Positions 62,877-64,000 of a DNA stretch of 64,000 nt are shown here, piece after piece. The notes under the pieces were generated by a model that worked only from the letters and a program-made list of their open reading frames with translations, was not told the DNA's origin and ran no database searches. This DNA comes from Leclercia adecarboxylata (GTDB taxonomy: Bacteria; Pseudomonadota; Gammaproteobacteria; Enterobacterales; Enterobacteriaceae). The position numbers were made by a program, and so were the translations under genes. The stretch's first letter is position 1. Each line of letters opens with the position of its first letter. The stretch lies in NCBI RefSeq assembly GCF_023639785.1, contig NZ_CP098325.1, positions 3,906,001-3,970,000 on the forward strand, written 5' to 3'.

Positions 62877-64000
62877 TTCTCGCTGTCTTTCTGGATCTTC
62901 TTAATGATGTTGGTGGTTGAACACCCGTCCTCAAAGTTGAGCACCATCACTTCTCCGCCGTTAGCCCACACCTCTTCGCTGCCCGCGATCTGTTCAGGCT
63001 TGTAGTCACCGCCCTTAACCAGCAGATCCGGCAGGATCCCGGCAATCAGACGCTGCGGGGTGTCCTCTTCGAACGAGACGACCCAGTCCACCGCTTCCAG
63101 CGCACCCAGCACGATCATCCGCTGCTCGAGCGGGTTCACCGGACGGGTTTCGCCCTTCAGGCGTTTGGTGGAGGCATCGCTGTTGACCGCCACAATCAGG
63201 CGATCGCCCAGCTTGCGCGCGTTAGCCAGATAAGAAACATGGCCCGCGTGCAGGATGTCGAACACGCCGTTAGTCATCACCACTTTTTCACCACGTTTAC
63301 GCGCGGCGGTAACGGCCACTTTCAGCTCGTCTTCGCTCATCACGCCAAAACCGGTATCGGCACGGCCACGCACGGCGTTTTCCAGCTCGATAGGGGAAAC
63401 GGTAGAGGTACCCAGTTTGCCCACCACGACGCCTGCGGCAGCGTTAGCAAAGTAGCAGGCCTCTTCCAGGGTGTTACCCGCCGCCAGTGTGGCCGCCAGC
63501 ACGCCAATCACCGTATCGCCCGCACCGGTAACGTCATACACTTCCTGCGCCTGAGTCGGCATGTGCAGCGGTGCTTTACCCGGCTGCAGCAGGGTCATGC
63601 CCTGTTCGGAACGGGTCACCAGCAGGGCGGAGAGGTCAAAATCGGCGATGATCTTCATGCCGCGTTCGACAATTTCATCCTCGGTTTTGCACTTACCCGC
63701 CACCGCTTCAAATTCAGAGAGGTTAGGCGTCAGCAGCGTCGCACCGCGATAACGCTCAAAATCGGTCCCTTTCGGGTCGATCAGCACCGGCACACCGGAA
63801 GCGCGCGCCAGTTTAATCATCTGCTGAACGCTTGCCAGGGCCCCTTTCGCATAGTCAGAGAGCACCAGCGCGCCGATATTGCCCAGCGCCTGGTTGATGC
63901 GCTCGTGCAACGGCTCAGGATCCACGCCTTCAAAGCCCTCTTCAAAGTCGAGGCGGATCAGCTGCTGGTTACGCGACAGCACGCGCAGCTTGGTGATGGT
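62873..64000 (-). CDS. hldE: bifunctional heptose kinase/adenylyltransferase HldE, 5' end outside window
   Basis: The last 375 residues of an expected ~477. HldE makes ADP-heptose for the LPS inner core. The visible part has the end of the PfkB-type ribokinase domain, with the GAGDTVIG anion-hole/base motif ([16 protein letters not shown]), and the complete C-terminal nucleotidyltransferase with [17 protein letters not shown] (HxGH). The frame runs open to base 64000. About 100 N-terminal residues lie off the right edge. The first internal candidate start (GTG at 63982) is only a valine inside the conserved [11 protein letters not shown]. Confidence 0.96.
   Translation of the reverse strand, partial: TITKLRVLSRNQQLIRLDFEEGFEGVDPEPLHERINQALGNIGALVLSDYAKGALASVQQMIKLARASGVPVLIDPKGTDFERYRGATLLTPNLSEFEAVAGKCKTEDEIVERGMKIIADFDLSALLVTRSEQGMTLLQPGKAPLHMPTQAQEVYDVTGAGDTVIGVLAATLAAGNTLEEACYFANAAAGVVVGKLGTSTVSPIELENAVRGRADTGFGVMSEDELKVAVTAARKRGEKVVMTNGVFDILHAGHVSYLANARKLGDRLIVAVNSDASTKRLKGETRPVNPLEQRMIVLGALEAVDWVVSFEEDTPQRLIAGILPDLLVKGGDYKPEQIAGSEEVWANGGEVMVLNFEDGCSTTNIIKKIQKDSEK

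Noticed and set aside
63982-63982. Internal start for hldE
   Set aside because: The codon is a valine inside the conserved kinase domain; the gene simply continues past the window edge.

Overview
The window is a chromosomal segment of a gamma-proteobacterium of the family Enterobacteriaceae, most like the Enterobacter/Lelliottia/Leclercia group. This rests on the 16S and 23S sequence, on near-complete synteny with the E. coli K-12 yghU-to-hldE region, on protein lengths identical to E. coli orthologues (ParC 752, YqhD 387, DkgA 275, QseB 219, CpdA 275, RibB 217 residues) and on enterobacterial REP/BIME repeats in intergenic gaps. The species cannot be fixed by eye.

Layout. (1) 1-4892: a minus-strand rRNA operon with tandem promoters P1/P2, 16S, tRNA-Glu(UUC) and the first ~2.53 kb of 23S; the 23S 3' end and 5S lie outside the window. 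(2) 4893-9363: a small catabolic locus with a glucose-family PTS IIBC permease, a ManD/RspA-type enolase-superfamily dehydratase and a GntR/UTRA repressor, then a lipoprotein hydrolase. (3) 9551-20857: an accessory stretch with two autotransporters, YjdF, the glutathionyl-disulfide reductase YghU, a PAS-GGDEF diguanylate cyclase translationally coupled to a FucR-like regulator, and a chemoreceptor behind a sigma-28 promoter. In K-12 the hydrogenase-2 operon lies between yghU and the yghX/yghZ block; here it is replaced. (4) 20863-38946: backbone yghX-yghZ-yqhA, three unrecognised genes, then yghA, exbBD, metC, yghB, yqhC-yqhD-dkgA, ygiQ, a chromosomal trkG, ftsP and plsC. (5) 39069-45025: parC, ygiW, qseBC, mdaB-ygiN; the K-12 genes ygiS, mqsRA, ygiV and ygiZ are absent. 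(6) 45040-51519: an insertion between ygiN and parE holding a Kbp-like BON-LysM protein, a gamma-glutamylcyclotransferase-fold protein and a four-gene unsaturated-uronide locus (GH88 hydrolase, LacY-family symporter, DUF2264 protein, divergent AraC regulator). (7) 51541-64000: parE-yqiA-cpdA-yqiB-nudF, tolC-ygiB-ygiC, ygiD, zupT, ribB with its FMN riboswitch, ubiK and the start-truncated hldE.

How the parts work together. Region 2 looks like one inducible sugar or sugar-acid module under a GntR repressor and possibly CRP. Region 6 looks like a scavenging system for unsaturated glucuronyl oligosaccharides from plant or host polysaccharides, with import by the symporter, hydrolysis by GH88 and control by AraC plus CRP. 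Region 3 carries surface adhesion/display, c-di-GMP synthesis and chemotaxis. TrkG and a Kbp-like protein add potassium uptake and potassium binding. Regulatory sites recognised directly include two MetJ boxes (metC), Fur boxes (exbB, zupT), a PmrA/QseB-type box (ygiW/qseB), a Mar/Sox/Rob box (tolC), a sigma-28 promoter (chemoreceptor) and the FMN aptamer (ribB).

The best candidates for something undescribed are the three-gene unknown cassette at 23490-24948, the GH88/DUF2264 uronide locus, and the PTS plus acid-sugar-dehydratase pairing.
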